From positions 1 to 64,000 of the forward strand of contig NW_027255462.1 in NCBI RefSeq assembly GCF_003086295.3: 64,000 nt of DNA. Direction: 5' to 3'. The position numbers were made by a program, and so were the translations under genes. This DNA comes from Arachis hypogaea (lineage: Eukaryota > Streptophyta > Magnoliopsida > Fabales > Fabaceae). Positions 14,101-25,683 of the stretch are shown one piece after another. The notes under the pieces were generated by a model that was given only the letters and a program-made list of their open reading frames with translations, was not told the origin of the DNA and ran no database searches. Each line of letters starts with the position of its first letter. The first letter of the stretch is position 1.

Positions 14101-17100
14101 TATAAATTGAACTGTCAATTATTTCAATTAAAATCCAAGTTGATTTGCATTTTGTTTGCCCTTTTTGGAGCTAAGTCAGGCTGCCCTCAAGCATGGTCAA
14201 TGCTAGCCTCAAACCAATGTAGTGTTGCTAAGTAATGCAATTGAAAACAAGCAGGCTAACAAACCTGTCATGCTAAAGCAGTCATCAATGTGTTTGCAGG
14301 TTGAAAGGCGTGAGAAAGACAATAAAAGAAGTTTGAGTATTGTTCTTATCAGGTTCTATCTTCAAAATGGTTCCTCGCGTTTAAATCTTGCTAGAAGGAA
14401 TCTCACTGAACGAAGTAAATGGCATGCTTGCCGAATAATGAGTATTACCCCACAAATTCGAGAATTCCATGCATTGTCATCAGTAAAAGCCATCCCCTTG
14501 CTTCCGCTTATTTTAAATCCTGTCAGTGACTCCATTTGTCTTGGTGGAACTAAAGAAGCAGATCTCAATAAGTTGTGCCTGTCCTTACAACAAACTTTGA
14601 GATCATCATTTAATGTCTGCCAACTTCAAGCAATTAGTGCTTCTATCGGAAGGGTGGAACCCAAGAAAAATAGTGAACTGTCTCTTATTCAGGGTCCTCC
14701 AGGTAATTGATTTACCCTATGTCTTTATTCATGGAAGGCCTTACAATTTTAATAATGATTTTAACAAGTTTGCTTATATGCTCATGTAAATGTAGGAACT
14801 GGGAAGACACGAACTATTGTTGCAATTGTCAGTGCCCTTCTAGCTTCTGCTTCCACTTCTCTAAAGATGAATTGTGTAAAACGAGCTTTCAATGAAAGTT
14901 TGAACAAGAATTCTTTTTCTCCCTTTTCAAGACCCAAAATTAGCCAGAGTGTTGCCATTGCGAGGGCATGGCAAGATGCAGCCTTGGCAAGACAAATGAG
15001 TGAAGATGTCCAAAGTTCATTGAAATCTTTTCGAAGTTCTGTGAGACAAAGAGTGCTTATTTGTGCTCAATCTAATGCTGCAGTGGATGAGTTGGTATCA
15101 AGAATTTCTAATCATGGTCTTTACGGAAGTAATGGAAAAATGTACAAACCTTATCTTGTGAGGGTTGGAAATGCAAAAACAGTCCATCCAAATTCACTGC
15201 CATTTTTCATTGACACACTTGTTGATCAACGTGTAACAGAAGAGAAGATGCACTTGAATGAGGGGAAGAAAGATATGAAGGTAGATTTGTCGGTTCTTCG
15301 TTCTAATTTAGAGAAATTAGTTGATTCTATTAGGTTCTATGAATCCAAACGGGCTGACCTAAGGGATGGAAATTCTAATGTTAGAAGTCACCTGCATGAT
15401 GACTCTCATGTTGGGGATGAGAAAGAAATGTCTGATACAGAAATTAAAGTGACGCTGCGTAAACTTTATGAACAGAAACACCAACTATATAAAGATCTTA
15501 GTAATGTTCAGGCTCAGGAGAAGAAAGTCAATGAAGAAACCAGGAGTCTTAGAAATAAGCTGCGGAAATCCATACTGATGGAAGCTGAAATAGTGGTAAC
15601 TACATTAAGTGGATGTGGCGGTGATCTTTATGGAGTTTGCTCTGAAACAATGTTAAGCTCCAAATTTGGTGGTCCATCTGAACTTACTCTCTTTGATGCT
15701 ATTGTCATTGATGAAGCCGCCCAAGTAACATATCTTTGTTCTGTTATAGATAATTTATCTGCAATCATCTTGTTTCCTTTTTTTTTCCTGATCTGTTTTT
15801 CTGTTTCAGGCTCTAGAACCTGCTACTCTGATTCCTCTTCAGCTTTTAAAGTCAAGTGGAACCAAATGCATAATGGTAAGTGTACTTAAAAAGGCTTTTG
15901 AACTTCTGCTATAAGGTAAGAGGTTATACTGACATTTGCAAATTATCTAAGGTTGGTGACCCAAAGCAACTTCCTGCAACTGTACTCTCAAATGTTGCGA
16001 GTAAATATCTTTATGAGTGCAGCATGTTTGAACGTTTACAAAGGGCAGGGCATCCTGTTATCATGCTTACTGAGCAGGTACATAGTTTGCTACTGGATCT
16101 GATCTGAAGTCTCCTTGTATGACATATATTTTGGTGGAGCAATCATTGCAGGCTTGAGGTTCCTTGGGTATTGGGGGTTAGACTGTTAGCAACTTAGCAT
16201 ATGGTCTAAAAGAATTTCTTTTTGTTTTTAAGGTTTAGGGTTTATCCGTTTAGTTTGCCTTGTTTGACTGAATAATCAATTCCGCACAATTCTTATTACT
16301 GTTTAGAAGGATTGAGTAGAGATATAAAAAGGAAAGAAATTAAATTCTGGGATTGAGGTTTGATGACAAGTGATTGAAGTAAAATATACCCATAGAATAT
16401 GTGTGGTGCATTGCTATATTATGAAATTGATGCTGGTTATTTCTACACTGACTGTAAAAGTGGAATCCATCTCATATGGAATATGCATTTTGTATATTTG
16501 GTGAATCTTGGAGGGTACTGAATATGGATTTTCAGCTGTTTCTTTTGATTAGTTGCAAAAGCTTTGAAGAAAGTAAAGGTTGTTTTTCTGGTATTTTTCT
16601 GAAATAAAATGCTTGAACTTGAAGGAGAAATTTCAATCTTCAAACTTGGTTTTTATCTCTTTATCACTCATTCTTTTTGTTAGGGAGTCATGTTGATGGA
16701 TATGAAGAGGGATTTGAGAACCCTTTAATATTGATGAGTTAGTCTGTATGCATGCGAAGGGATTAGAGAATTCAATTCATGCTGTACTTATCTTTCATGT
16801 TTTATGCATCCAACCATTCTTTTTATTAGGGAGTCGTGTTGATGTATATGAAGAGGGATTTGAGAACCCTTTAATATTGATGAGTTAGTCTGTATGCATG
16901 CGAAGGGATTAGAGAATTCAATTCATTGTATACTTATCTTTCATGTTTTATGCATCCAACCATGCAGTTAACATGGTCAAGTGTATCTATTCAAGCCGAA
17001 GGCTTGCCATGGTGCAGATTTCCTTTCCTGGTTCCGATGAGAGATCTTGTGTGGTTTTCTCTTCATGGGAAGCCCAAATTTTCTTTTCCAATTTAGAGAC

Positions 17101-19616
17101 TTACTCATCAAGCAATTCCCTTTCAAGATTCCGACTTGTAAAAGACACCTAAGAAGCATCAAACATCTTGGCTGAAGCTCTTTTGCTTGTAGGTTTTTGA
17201 GGTCATTATAGGAATTTCAATGGCTCAAACTCAGTGCTACTCCTTTTTGAATTCAGTCATTTGAGATAATAATGATTGAGCTGTAGAACATTTTCAGCAT
17301 ATGATCAACCCTGCCTGATTGTATTTTGTATATGATAGTCAATTTCCTTAACAGCTTAAGTTTTGCATGTTATTATTCCTATGACGCTCTTATTTTGGCT
17401 TAATTTTGTTAGGCAAGGATGTCTATAATTTTACATTATCCTGTTTTATGAGTGAAAGCTGAATCCTTGATTTTCTTTTATCATGGCAGTATAGGATGCA
17501 TCCAGAGATATGCAAGTTCCCTTCACTGCATTTCTATGACAATAAATTACTAAATGGGAGCCAAATGTCTCGCAAATCAGCACCATTTCATCAGACCAAG
17601 TGTCTTGGGCCTTATGTATTCTATGATATCACTGATGGTAGGGAGGTTCGTGGAAAAAACATGGGTGCAATGTCACTTTGTAATGAGCATGAGGCTGATG
17701 CAGCAGTTGAGGTACTAAGGTTTTTCCAGAAAAGGTACTCATTTACTGACTGACTCTCTCTCTCTCTCTCTCTCTCATCTGATGAATTATGGAACCCTAT
17801 ATGAATGCTTCCCAGGTTCCCAACTGAATTTACTGGAGGAAGAATTGGAATTATTACTCCATATAAGTCTCAACTTTCTCTTCTGCGATCTCGTTTTCTT
17901 GATACATTTGGATCTTCAATCACAGCTGAAATCGAATTTAACACTGTGGATGGCTTCCAAGGTCGAGAAGTGGATATATTGTTACTTTCTACCGTAAGAG
18001 CAGCACTTTTGAGCAATGCTGCATCTGAAAGAAACTCAAGCACTATTGGATTTGTTGCTGATGTAAGACGGATGAATGTCGCCTTAACAAGGGCCAAGTT
18101 GTCACTTTGGATTTTTGGTAATGCAAGGACTTTACAAACAAACCATAACTGGGCTTCTCTTGTGAAGGATGCTGAAGAAAGAGACTTGATTATGACTGCT
18201 AAAAGGCCATATCATTCAATCTTCAAAACAGCTAGTAAAGATAAAGACTTTCTTGAGAATTCTAATGATGTCATAAGACAACCGAAGCATGAAAGAGAGG
18301 TTAAGGATAATGATAAAGATGGTTTTGAGAGTAAAAAGAAACGTGTAGCTTCTGAAGTTAAGTCTAAGGGTAGGAGGGATGACAAAGCTTTGGGGAAAAG
18401 TGCTTTATGTAAGGAAAAGAAATCCATAGATGAACGTAACTCCATCAAGAACTTGACTTGTCTCGCTGCAAAATGTGAAAGCAGAAGCTGCTCCGATGGT
18501 ATGTTGACAACAACAGAACAACGGGTTTTTGACAATGGAGAAGGCAAAGACAAGATGAAGATCAATAGGGTAGAGACAATATTGGGTAAGAGGCAATCAA
18601 AATTTGAGAACACAAGGAGCAGCGCACACCATGTAGTTGAAGAGACAGGTAGCAGACAGAAAACTTCAAAACTTTCAGAGTTGGATAGACCAAATTTGTG
18701 TTCCAGAGGGGATACGAGTAATAGTAATGAAGTTTCTGCATCCTCATTGGAAGGCTGTCACAAAAAAGAACATGCAGATCAAGTTAAATGTACTACTAAA
18801 AGTGGGGTTTCTGAGATTTCAAAACGGAAACAGCAGCGTAAAGCTGTTGATGCTATTCTTTACTCATCTCTGATATCCACAAAGAAGGATGAGACATTGA
18901 CAAAAGCTTCTGCAAAAAGGCGTTTTTCATCATCTATTGCAAATGAGAGCGTGAAACCACCCAAGACAACAAACGGTAAACATCCTTCACTCTGCTAATT
19001 AATTTCTATGATGTATCTCTTCTTTTTTGGCAACTGCTAAAACCAGGCTTACTAGGTACAATATTGTCTAGTTCTTTTCAAATTAATTTTTGGTAGCTCC
19101 ACACATAAATTAACCTAGTTTCATTTGGACCAATTTGAGCCTAATGATTTTAAGTTGGTCTTATTTCAATCCGATCTTCTTTGGGAGAATAAGTTTTAAG
19201 GACAGCTAACAAAAGTTATTTATAGAAAAGTAGCTTTTATATTAAAATTATTAAAAACGAACGACTTAATTAATATTTAAAGAGAATGACCAATTTTAAA
19301 AATTAGAGTCAATTATACCTTTCTTTTGTTTTCCTTTAACCCAATTCCCATCTCTCGACCTGATTTATTTCTGACTTCTGCAGTATCCAATCCTCAATAT
19401 TACGGTACCTATTAAGTTATCAATGATGCAGATTATGAAATACTATAATTCTAGGGTAATTAACGTAGTATTATTTGGGCGTTTGGTTATGTTTTTTACC
19501 TGCCCATGACTCTGCTGCTTTTCTCATTTTGTGGTAAAGCTTCAATGGAAGCTACCGAAAGGAAGGAGCGACCTATTGCAATCTCTAGTAAGAAAAAGTT
19601 TTTTTTTTTAAGTTAA
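5199..19616 (+). CDS. SEN1-like: Large SEN1/senataxin-type superfamily 1 RNA/DNA helicase (about 22 exons)
   Basis: Predicted nuclear ATP-dependent helicase of the Upf1/SEN1 family, which in other eukaryotes resolves RNA-DNA hybrids and helps transcription termination. Exons by splice sites and frame: 5199-c.5340 (donor unclear), c.6230-6612, 7142-7258, 7353-7432, 7702-7848, 7939-8087, 8167-8297, 8459-8581, 8708-8781, 9487-10092, 10216-10327, 10470-10607, 11191-11520, 11982-12252, 12359-13656, 14300-14702, 14796-15724, 15810-15875, 15952-16077, 17490-17734, 17816-18975, and perhaps 19540-19616. About 2,350 residues. The start ATG at 5199 opens MANKLATRRDLLDRWRG. The N-terminal half is the long helical region of large plant SEN1-like proteins. 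The C-terminal third carries GPPGTGKT, QSNAAVDEL, DEAAQ, GDPKQLPATV, QYRMHPEI, VDGFQGREVD and VALTRAK, then a Lys/Ser-rich tail. If the last intron is not used, translation stops at 18998. Size and N-terminal region argue against the shorter MAA3-type relative. Confidence 0.9.
5666..6014. mobile_element. MULE-type MITE in helicase intron 1
   Basis: 349-bp element with terminal inverted repeats: left GGAAAAGTATAGGGAGCC and, reverse-complemented, right GGGTAGTGCTAGGGAGCC. The repeats extend inward to about 45 bp and contain TACAATGTGTACAATGG. It is flanked by a perfect 9-bp direct repeat TTATTATTA (5657-5665 and 6015-6023), although the flank is itself low-complexity TTA. The same family, in reverse orientation, lies at 47815-48145. 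9-bp target duplications point to Mutator-like transposase mobilisation. The interior has a tRNA B-box-like GGTTCGATCC, but no tRNA fold. Confidence 0.82.
6067..6142. repeat. Two-copy 38-bp tandem repeat in helicase intron 1
   Basis: Two adjacent copies (6067-6104 and 6105-6142) begin ATCAATATAACCCG and ATCAATGTAACCCG and differ by one base. The repeat lies in the intron upstream of the second coding exon and has no visible function. Confidence 0.85.
8298..8458 (+). other. Probable GC-AG intron in the helicase gene
   Basis: The reading frame and the conserved protein block around FQPFLQ/SLEALQDG need exon 7 to end at CAG (8297) and exon 8 to begin after TTCCAG (8458). The donor is then CAG|GCATGT, a GC donor that otherwise matches the consensus, instead of GT. 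The 161-bp intron also holds a run of about 14 G at 8393-8406. Confidence 0.65.
16669..16963. repeat. Two-copy tandem duplication (146-bp unit) in helicase intron
   Basis: Copy 1 is 16669-16814 and copy 2 is 16815-16963. Both begin CATTCTTTTTRTTAGGGAGTC and run nearly identically through TGTATGCATGCGAAGGG to ATGCATCCAACCAT, with a few substitutions and a short indel. The duplication sits in the 1.4-kb intron 16078-17489, between the GDPKQLPATV and QYRMHPEI exons. It looks like a fairly recent local duplication. Confidence 0.9.
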
Positions 19617-20401
19617 ATTTTTTGGGTGTATACTAAAGAAAAGATTTTACAATTTTGCACACCAATAACAAAATACATACTGCATAGTAGAAAGATGTAT
19701 TAATCAGGATTTAAGTTTGATGGCTAATTCGAGGGAAAGAATCCTCACAAGAAAATTGTAATTTTCTACCTGGAAAGAAAATTTGGTCCTTCTCTTTAAA
19801 TTTGGTTCTTTTTAATAATTTTTATAACATATATATTGGCTTCCTATATTTCCTTTACTATTTATGATATGCTTCTACTGCCAATATCTATCTCATTGTT
19901 CAATTATGTGATTCTCAACTTTAAAGTTTCATATATGTAGAATCTATAACAAAAACACACACTTGCATACTAACAAGGATAGAAGATTACAAAGAATGGA
20001 CTCTATGAAGGCCAAGAGATTCTCAATTAACAGCGTATGCTAATGAGTTCAATTAAAATCTAACAAGCGTAACAGATTATCATTGTTCGATTGTGAATGT
20101 GTGGTGGATAAATATCCATGTAAGACTTTAAAATAATGACAACCCATTTTTATTTCAAAATAAAAATAAAAGAAGGGGGATTATCAATAGTATTTTGGCT
20201 GTTAAGTCATTTTTTCTGCAAAAGAGACTTGATTGTGTTTGTTTTGTGAACTTTTCCCTGAATTCACAGTCTTTCTGTGTGACCAGATCAATCAGTACAC
20301 GAGTGAGGAGGAAGATCCCCCCAAGCTTTTCTGCTGCTTATGGCTTATGCTGTTCTATCAACTATCTAGTGGTCTGGGGATTTTGTTCATAATATTTCGT
20401 T
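19617..20401. other. Intergenic region downstream of helicase gene
   Basis: Expected to hold the helicase 3' untranslated region if the terminal exon at 19540 is real. I see no gene, RNA or clear transposon boundary here; the short ORF near 20195 has no recognisable features. Confidence 0.4.
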
Positions 20402-20961
20402 AACAGACCTGTGAATATTTTTTTGGGTGACTTGATATAGAACAAAAACAGAAAACAGAAAACAGAAAACAGAGGAAACAATCCTAAAATGGACAGGACA
20501 AGTCCCTCTGAATATGAATAAGTTCAGCTAAGTCACTCCAAGGTCAGCATAATCATCCTGATCCCTTGCTGCATACATAGCCACAGCATCCGCTGCAGAA
20601 TTAGTTGCTTCCCCTATGCACAGAAGGAAGCAAATTCTGAGTTAACAAGAACGCTTCCAAGCTCAGTCTCACATATAATGTCTGAACACGCAAACTCCCA
20701 AGCTAGCACCAATCCACACATCGCGCAACACCTGTTAATTCGGCACTATATCAGTGAGTTCTTATGGACGGATTCTGTCCAAAGAGAACTGGTTCCATCC
20801 TTGATCACTAAAGGATACCTCCTATGACTACTTCTAGGGTGAACTATGACGCCAGTGTCTCTCTGGTCGGATCAGCTTTCCGGTTTTGGTTTTGTTCGAA
20901 ATGCTGATGGCCAGTGGGTGGTTGGTTGCACTGGTAGCCTTCTTGTGGAACAGACCTGTGA
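20402..20961 (-). mobile_element. Short LINE insertion with inverted 5' segment (twin-primed) and 13-bp target duplication
   Basis: A perfect 13-bp direct repeat AACAGACCTGTGA flanks the insertion (20402-20414 and 20949-20961). Next to the left copy is a T-run (20416-20424), which is the poly(A) tail of a minus-strand LINE. The minus strand from about 20755 down to 20480 encodes the later part of a LINE-type RNase H (LVLAWEFACSDIICETELGS, then ADAVAMYAARDQ). From about 20770 to 20948 the plus strand encodes the beginning of the same RNase H (VNYDAS, a frameshift, then GFGFVRNADGQWVVG). The 5' part is therefore inverted relative to the 3' part, as twin priming produces. A short AAACAG tandem repeat (about 20455-20472) lies near the 3' end. 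Not functional. Confidence 0.85.
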
Positions 20962-21131
20962 TTTCATTCCAATAGGTTTTGCTTCACGAAGAAAAATTGC
21001 AGTTTGTGAGTAAATGCAGGAAATTTTGTTCATAAATAGAATAACTGATTGCACAGTACAATTCATTTTCCATATACCGGTGGATTGTTTATAATATGTA
21101 TTTGCCGACTTTACCCTTGTCCATCCATCCC

Positions 21132-22239
21132 TCTATTTTTATTATATAGAAGTTAATATTTTCTTTTACATTGAATTTATGTCATGTTTTCTCAGTTTCT
21201 CTTCTAAGTTCTAATGATATCCTGTTAGTAATTTTGATTACTTGATAAAATATAGAAATCAACCAATTAACTATTGTAAAATCATTGCAAGTAATTAAAT
21301 AAAAATATAAAATACTAATTAAATGTAATAAACATATATATTAAAAGTATTAATAATAATATTAATAATAATAAATTTTAAGTTATGCGTATTTAAATTT
21401 TATATTATTTAATTTATTTATATATGATACATAAAATTCTTATCACTATTATTTTATTTTACAAATTTTCACACTACTATTGAAGATTTTTTCAAACAAT
21501 CTCAATTTTGGCACAACAAAATATCCTTACTAAGAACATTCAAATATATTATGATTAAATAGTTAATTTTTAATTTTATATTATATTATTTATATTCTTA
21601 TTCTCAATTAATTTTTTTTAATTCTAACTTTTTTTTATTTGTATACTATAGAGCATCTCAAAATTACAGGATGAAGCACCATCCTTTATATAATATCATC
21701 AAACAAATAGATAAATGGTTTATCAAAATCTATGTGAAAAATATTTATATCAACAAATGAAGAAGAGTCTATATGTTTTGAAATGATTATATTAGATAAT
21801 AAGATACAAAACAAAAATACTTATTACATTTTTAAAATGAATTTACAAAAAAAAACTCTTATCACTATTTATATATTTTTTTTATTTTGTAATACTTTAC
21901 ATATAATTATATTTAGTTTAATATACTATTTGTTGTTGCTTTTGTAATAACTAAAAAAATTAAGCGTTAATAATTTTGTTTACTGATGTTTAACACATGA
22001 TTTACTAACACTGCATAGAACACCTCTTCATGTAATTGTGAGAAAAAATATGATGAACAAATTCAAATATTTGTTACAAGAAGAAAAAGTGTATACTATA
22101 AAAAATTTTAAAAAACCTCGATAGTATTTTAAATTTTTATTACGAGACATTATATTGTCACAGAGTGGGTCAAAGAAAAATATTAATATGTATTTTTATT
22201 TTATGCTATTTAAATTGTTCTTATTAAAAAGAATTTATT

Positions 22240-22287
<48 letters not shown>

Positions 22288-23194
22288 CACACATAATAAA
22301 TATTTTAAAAAATTTTATTCTTACTATTGCAGAAGTCATCGAAAAATTGCATGCTTTAGGAGAAAAAGAATAAGTAAATGTCTAAAAAATACAAGGAGAA
22401 AAAGAATAAGTAAATGTCTAAAAAATACAAAAAATGGAGTTGATATTTAAAGAGTAAAAAAATAAATATACAATTTATTTTTAATTTACATATATAATAA
22501 TTAACAAGATAGTAATAATAACTTTTTCAAAAAAGTTTTTCAACAATACACAATTACCAAGAGATTTGTCCCAACAAAAATACTGAAACTTAATCCCTAT
22601 TATAACAAATAAAATAGATAATATTACAAACTATTTAAAATATATATCATTTATATTGCTCATTTATAATATTTTATTAATTATAGGAACTATCTTCACC
22701 AACATTAATATCATTAGACAAATATAACATACCAATTAAGAGATTAAGGAGAAAGAAAAGTAAACAAATTTAAGATGCGGATGAAAAACATACATATAAA
22801 TATAGATCCAAAAAGACAATAAAAAATACATATAGGTCAACAGTTCAAAAACAACATATCTTCAAAAACAACATATCTTCACAAAAACATATGACAGAAA
22901 GAAAGAAACAACCGCAACAGTAACCAAAAATAAAAAAGAAGACAAATGCCCATATAAGAAGACTAAATATGTCAAATAAAATAATTGTAAAAATAAAAAT
23001 AACAAATAAAGATATAGTTTTATACAATTCCAATAAAAAAAATTTTGTATTACAAAATATTTTAAATAAAAAACACATCAAATTTAATATTAGTTTATCT
23101 ATATTTTAATTAATTTCTAAACAATATAATACTTATTAAAGTACTATCATTAATTTAACACTTCACGTCACGCATCGCGTAGATGTCCCTCTAA
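21132..23194 (+). mobile_element. Possible non-autonomous Helitron
   Basis: The left end TCTATTTTTATTATATAGAAG resembles Helitron 5' ends. The right end has a small GC hairpin (ACGC-ATC-GCGT at 23170-23180) followed by CTCTAA and a T, similar to the Helitron 3' CTRR signature. The interior shares AT-rich stretches with the better supported Helitron at 46149-48773 (for example around 21280-21420, ATCATTGCAAGTA and TTAAAAGT-rich blocks). The base before the left end is C and not the expected A, and no helicase gene is present, so the call is tentative. A TA microsatellite lies inside at 22242-22286. Confidence 0.45.
22242..22286. repeat. (TA)n microsatellite
   Basis: About 22 TA units in the AT-rich interior of the candidate Helitron. 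Confidence 0.95.
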
Positions 23195-23555
23195 TTTAAA
23201 AAATTTTTGGAGCCTTTGCCTCAGTAAATTTTAAAATGTTATTTTATTGGTGTTTGTATAAAAATTGGACAAATTTTAGTGTGTTTGAAATTATTTTGGA
23301 TATTTTAGAAAATTCTATAGTACTTAAGAAGGTTATAAAGACCCTAAACGATCTAAAAATACTTTAGAATGTCATAGAACACTATAAAGAAATATATATA
23401 TGCGTATAAATATGCAGAGTTGTTTAAAGTAATTTAGAGAAAGCGCTATGATAGATATTTGTAATGAATGTTATGGATACTTGATTGGACGGTTGATTAT
23501 ATTTAATATTAATTAAAGCTAAAATTTATGTGATACATGAAAAATATAAGAATAT
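23195..23555. other. AT-rich intergenic stretch
   Basis: No gene or element boundary recognised between the candidate Helitron and the following LTR. Confidence 0.4.
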
Positions 23556-24037
23556 TGTTTATACCCTGATCCAAAAATATAAAGTCAGGCTCAATAAAAA
23601 TAAAAAAATCACCTAAAAAGGTAGCCTCATCAACTTACTTGACCTCATAGAGGTCGGGCATGGCAAGGGTGGTTCAACCTTACTTATCTAAATAAGTAAC
23701 TATCCCTCGAAATATTTACTCCTATTATCTCTCTACTTTATTTAAAAGGGAGATCTCAACAAATTTTTAAGATAAAGAGAATGGTCATCCACCATCAAAG
23801 ATGGAACTATTCTAAATGTGGTTATCTTTTTACTATAAATACAGTGACACTCAATCTACTAAAAACCTGTTTAAAATTCTTGTTAACTTAAGTATCGGAG
23901 TCTCGTACCATCTCCACCTCCGCATGTTAAACTCGGGCGACGGCACTGTGGTACCAACACCAATTGGACGCTGGCTTAGAAGGAGTCTAAACCTCACATT
24001 TAGGTCTAAATTACCGTTTCAGGTAATCCTTGGAAGA
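23556..24037 (+). mobile_element. Degraded solo LTR related to a Tat-like Ty3 element
   Basis: Starts TGTTTATACCCTGATCC, matching the start of the LTR at 29569-30027 read on the minus strand (TGTTCATACCCTGGCCC). It has a TATAAATA box near 23835 and, about 75 bp downstream, AAGTATCGGAGTCTCGTACC, which parallels the end region of the other LTR. Possible 5-bp target duplication AATAT (23551-23555 and 24038-24042), but the right terminus ends GA instead of CA. About 480 bp, close to the 459 bp of the relative. No internal coding region adjoins it. Confidence 0.55.
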
Positions 24038-24042
24038 AATAT

Positions 24043-25683
24043 AAATAAGAGTATTCTTCAATGTTAAAAGATAAAATAAATTTAAAATTTTTAATAAAAT
24101 ATTTTTTGATAAAATTATTCGTTCTAATTTTAAAATATACAATAAATACTTAATATGCAAATATATTTATATATTTTGTATAAAAATGACTCACAAATAT
24201 ATAGATTTATTTCTTATACTTTGTAATTATAGCTTTTAAATGTAATTAAAAATAACATAATTATGTATTAAGTTTAGCTAACATGTGTCTTTATATGAAT
24301 ACATGATAAATTTATCACTAATAAAGTAATAATAGATAATAGATTATTCATTTAGGATAATTGTATATAACAAGAGAATTTGAATTTAAAGGTATAAGTT
24401 ATTTGTAATAAACATTTGTATATAATAAAGTATTGTTATTTACCAAATTTTTTTTCTCTTATATTTTTAATTTTCTTGATAAATATTAAGAGTTGAGATG
24501 ATTTGATCTTAGTCCAAGAGATTGAAAGAGACTAAATACCAGTCTTATAGTGATGGAGTATGTCTAAAATTGTGATATATTATACAAAGAGAACTATATA
24601 TGTAGTCAACCTTAAAACTTGCAATTTTTCAAGAGATACCACTTGAAAAGCAAAGCAAAAAATTACATGCCTCCGTCTTTGGTAGTAAAGGGTACAGTTG
24701 AGAATTAGTGATGGCGGAATTCGGATTGTGATAAAAAATTTGGAGTTAGATTAGCAGGAGTAGTTTGAAATTTTGGATCATTTTTAAAGTCCATCTTTGA
24801 TAATTATAATGTTAGTTTCATTTTTTTATAGGCAGATTTGTCAGTATTTTGAATATTAATGAATATAAATAATAGTTTATTTTAAAAACATAAAAATTAA
24901 AATGCAAACTAATTATAACTTCTTTTTGTTAGATTGCATGTGATTTGTATTAAAATATTTTTATATGCTCAGTTTTATTATTATATTATTATTCTAAAAC
25001 TATTTCACTATTAAATAATATTTAAGGGTGCATCATTCAGCATTTTAGCATTTTTTTTTATTCGAGTGAATTAATTAAAAAATAAAAATTAATTTTTAAT
25101 TAATCAATATTAGAATTTAGAATAATTATAGTTTAAGATTAGGGTTAAGGGTTTATGATTTAAAACTTAGATTTTGAGATTACGAAAATAATTTTAAAAA
25201 ATTAATGAATGTGAGCTGAAAAAGTTAGGTAACTAGTATTAGACATCAATTAATTAATCAATACTTTAGCATGACTGACGATTATTTCGAGTGAATATAT
25301 ATAAAATAATTTCGTGAATGATGGACAGAATAATAACTAGACTACAGAATTAAAATTGTGAGAGACAATGTATGTACATAGAAGTGTGAAAGGAGATAAC
25401 CTAAATCTATCTAGGATCTATGTAAACAAAGTAACAAAATGTACATGTGGAGTGTAGTTATCGAGATGTACCGAAAATACCTACTTCCGTTAACCAGTAA
25501 AGCAAACATAAAAACTAATTAATTAGTTAGAAGAATTCAAGGTTAATTAAACAGTTTTTTTTTTTTTTCCTTTTATCAGTTTATGTATAATATTGTTGGA
25601 GGAAAGCCAACTTCTATGCAGCCGTACAATTTGCAAGGTAGGCAGTTGCGGTGAAGGAAAAAGGCAAGTGAGAGTCGAATTAA
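24043..25683. other. AT-rich intergenic region
   Basis: No gene, RNA or complete mobile element recognised. The last 100 bases should include the 3' untranslated region and poly(A) signals of the minus-strand receptor kinase gene; a run of 11 T near 25556 is the only simple feature. Confidence 0.4.

Noticed and set aside
16943..17152. Extra helicase exon in the 1.4-kb intron
   Set aside because: Open frame with a possible acceptor at 16967, but the protein joins GDPKQL...TEQ to YRMHPEI without it, as the motif order requires.
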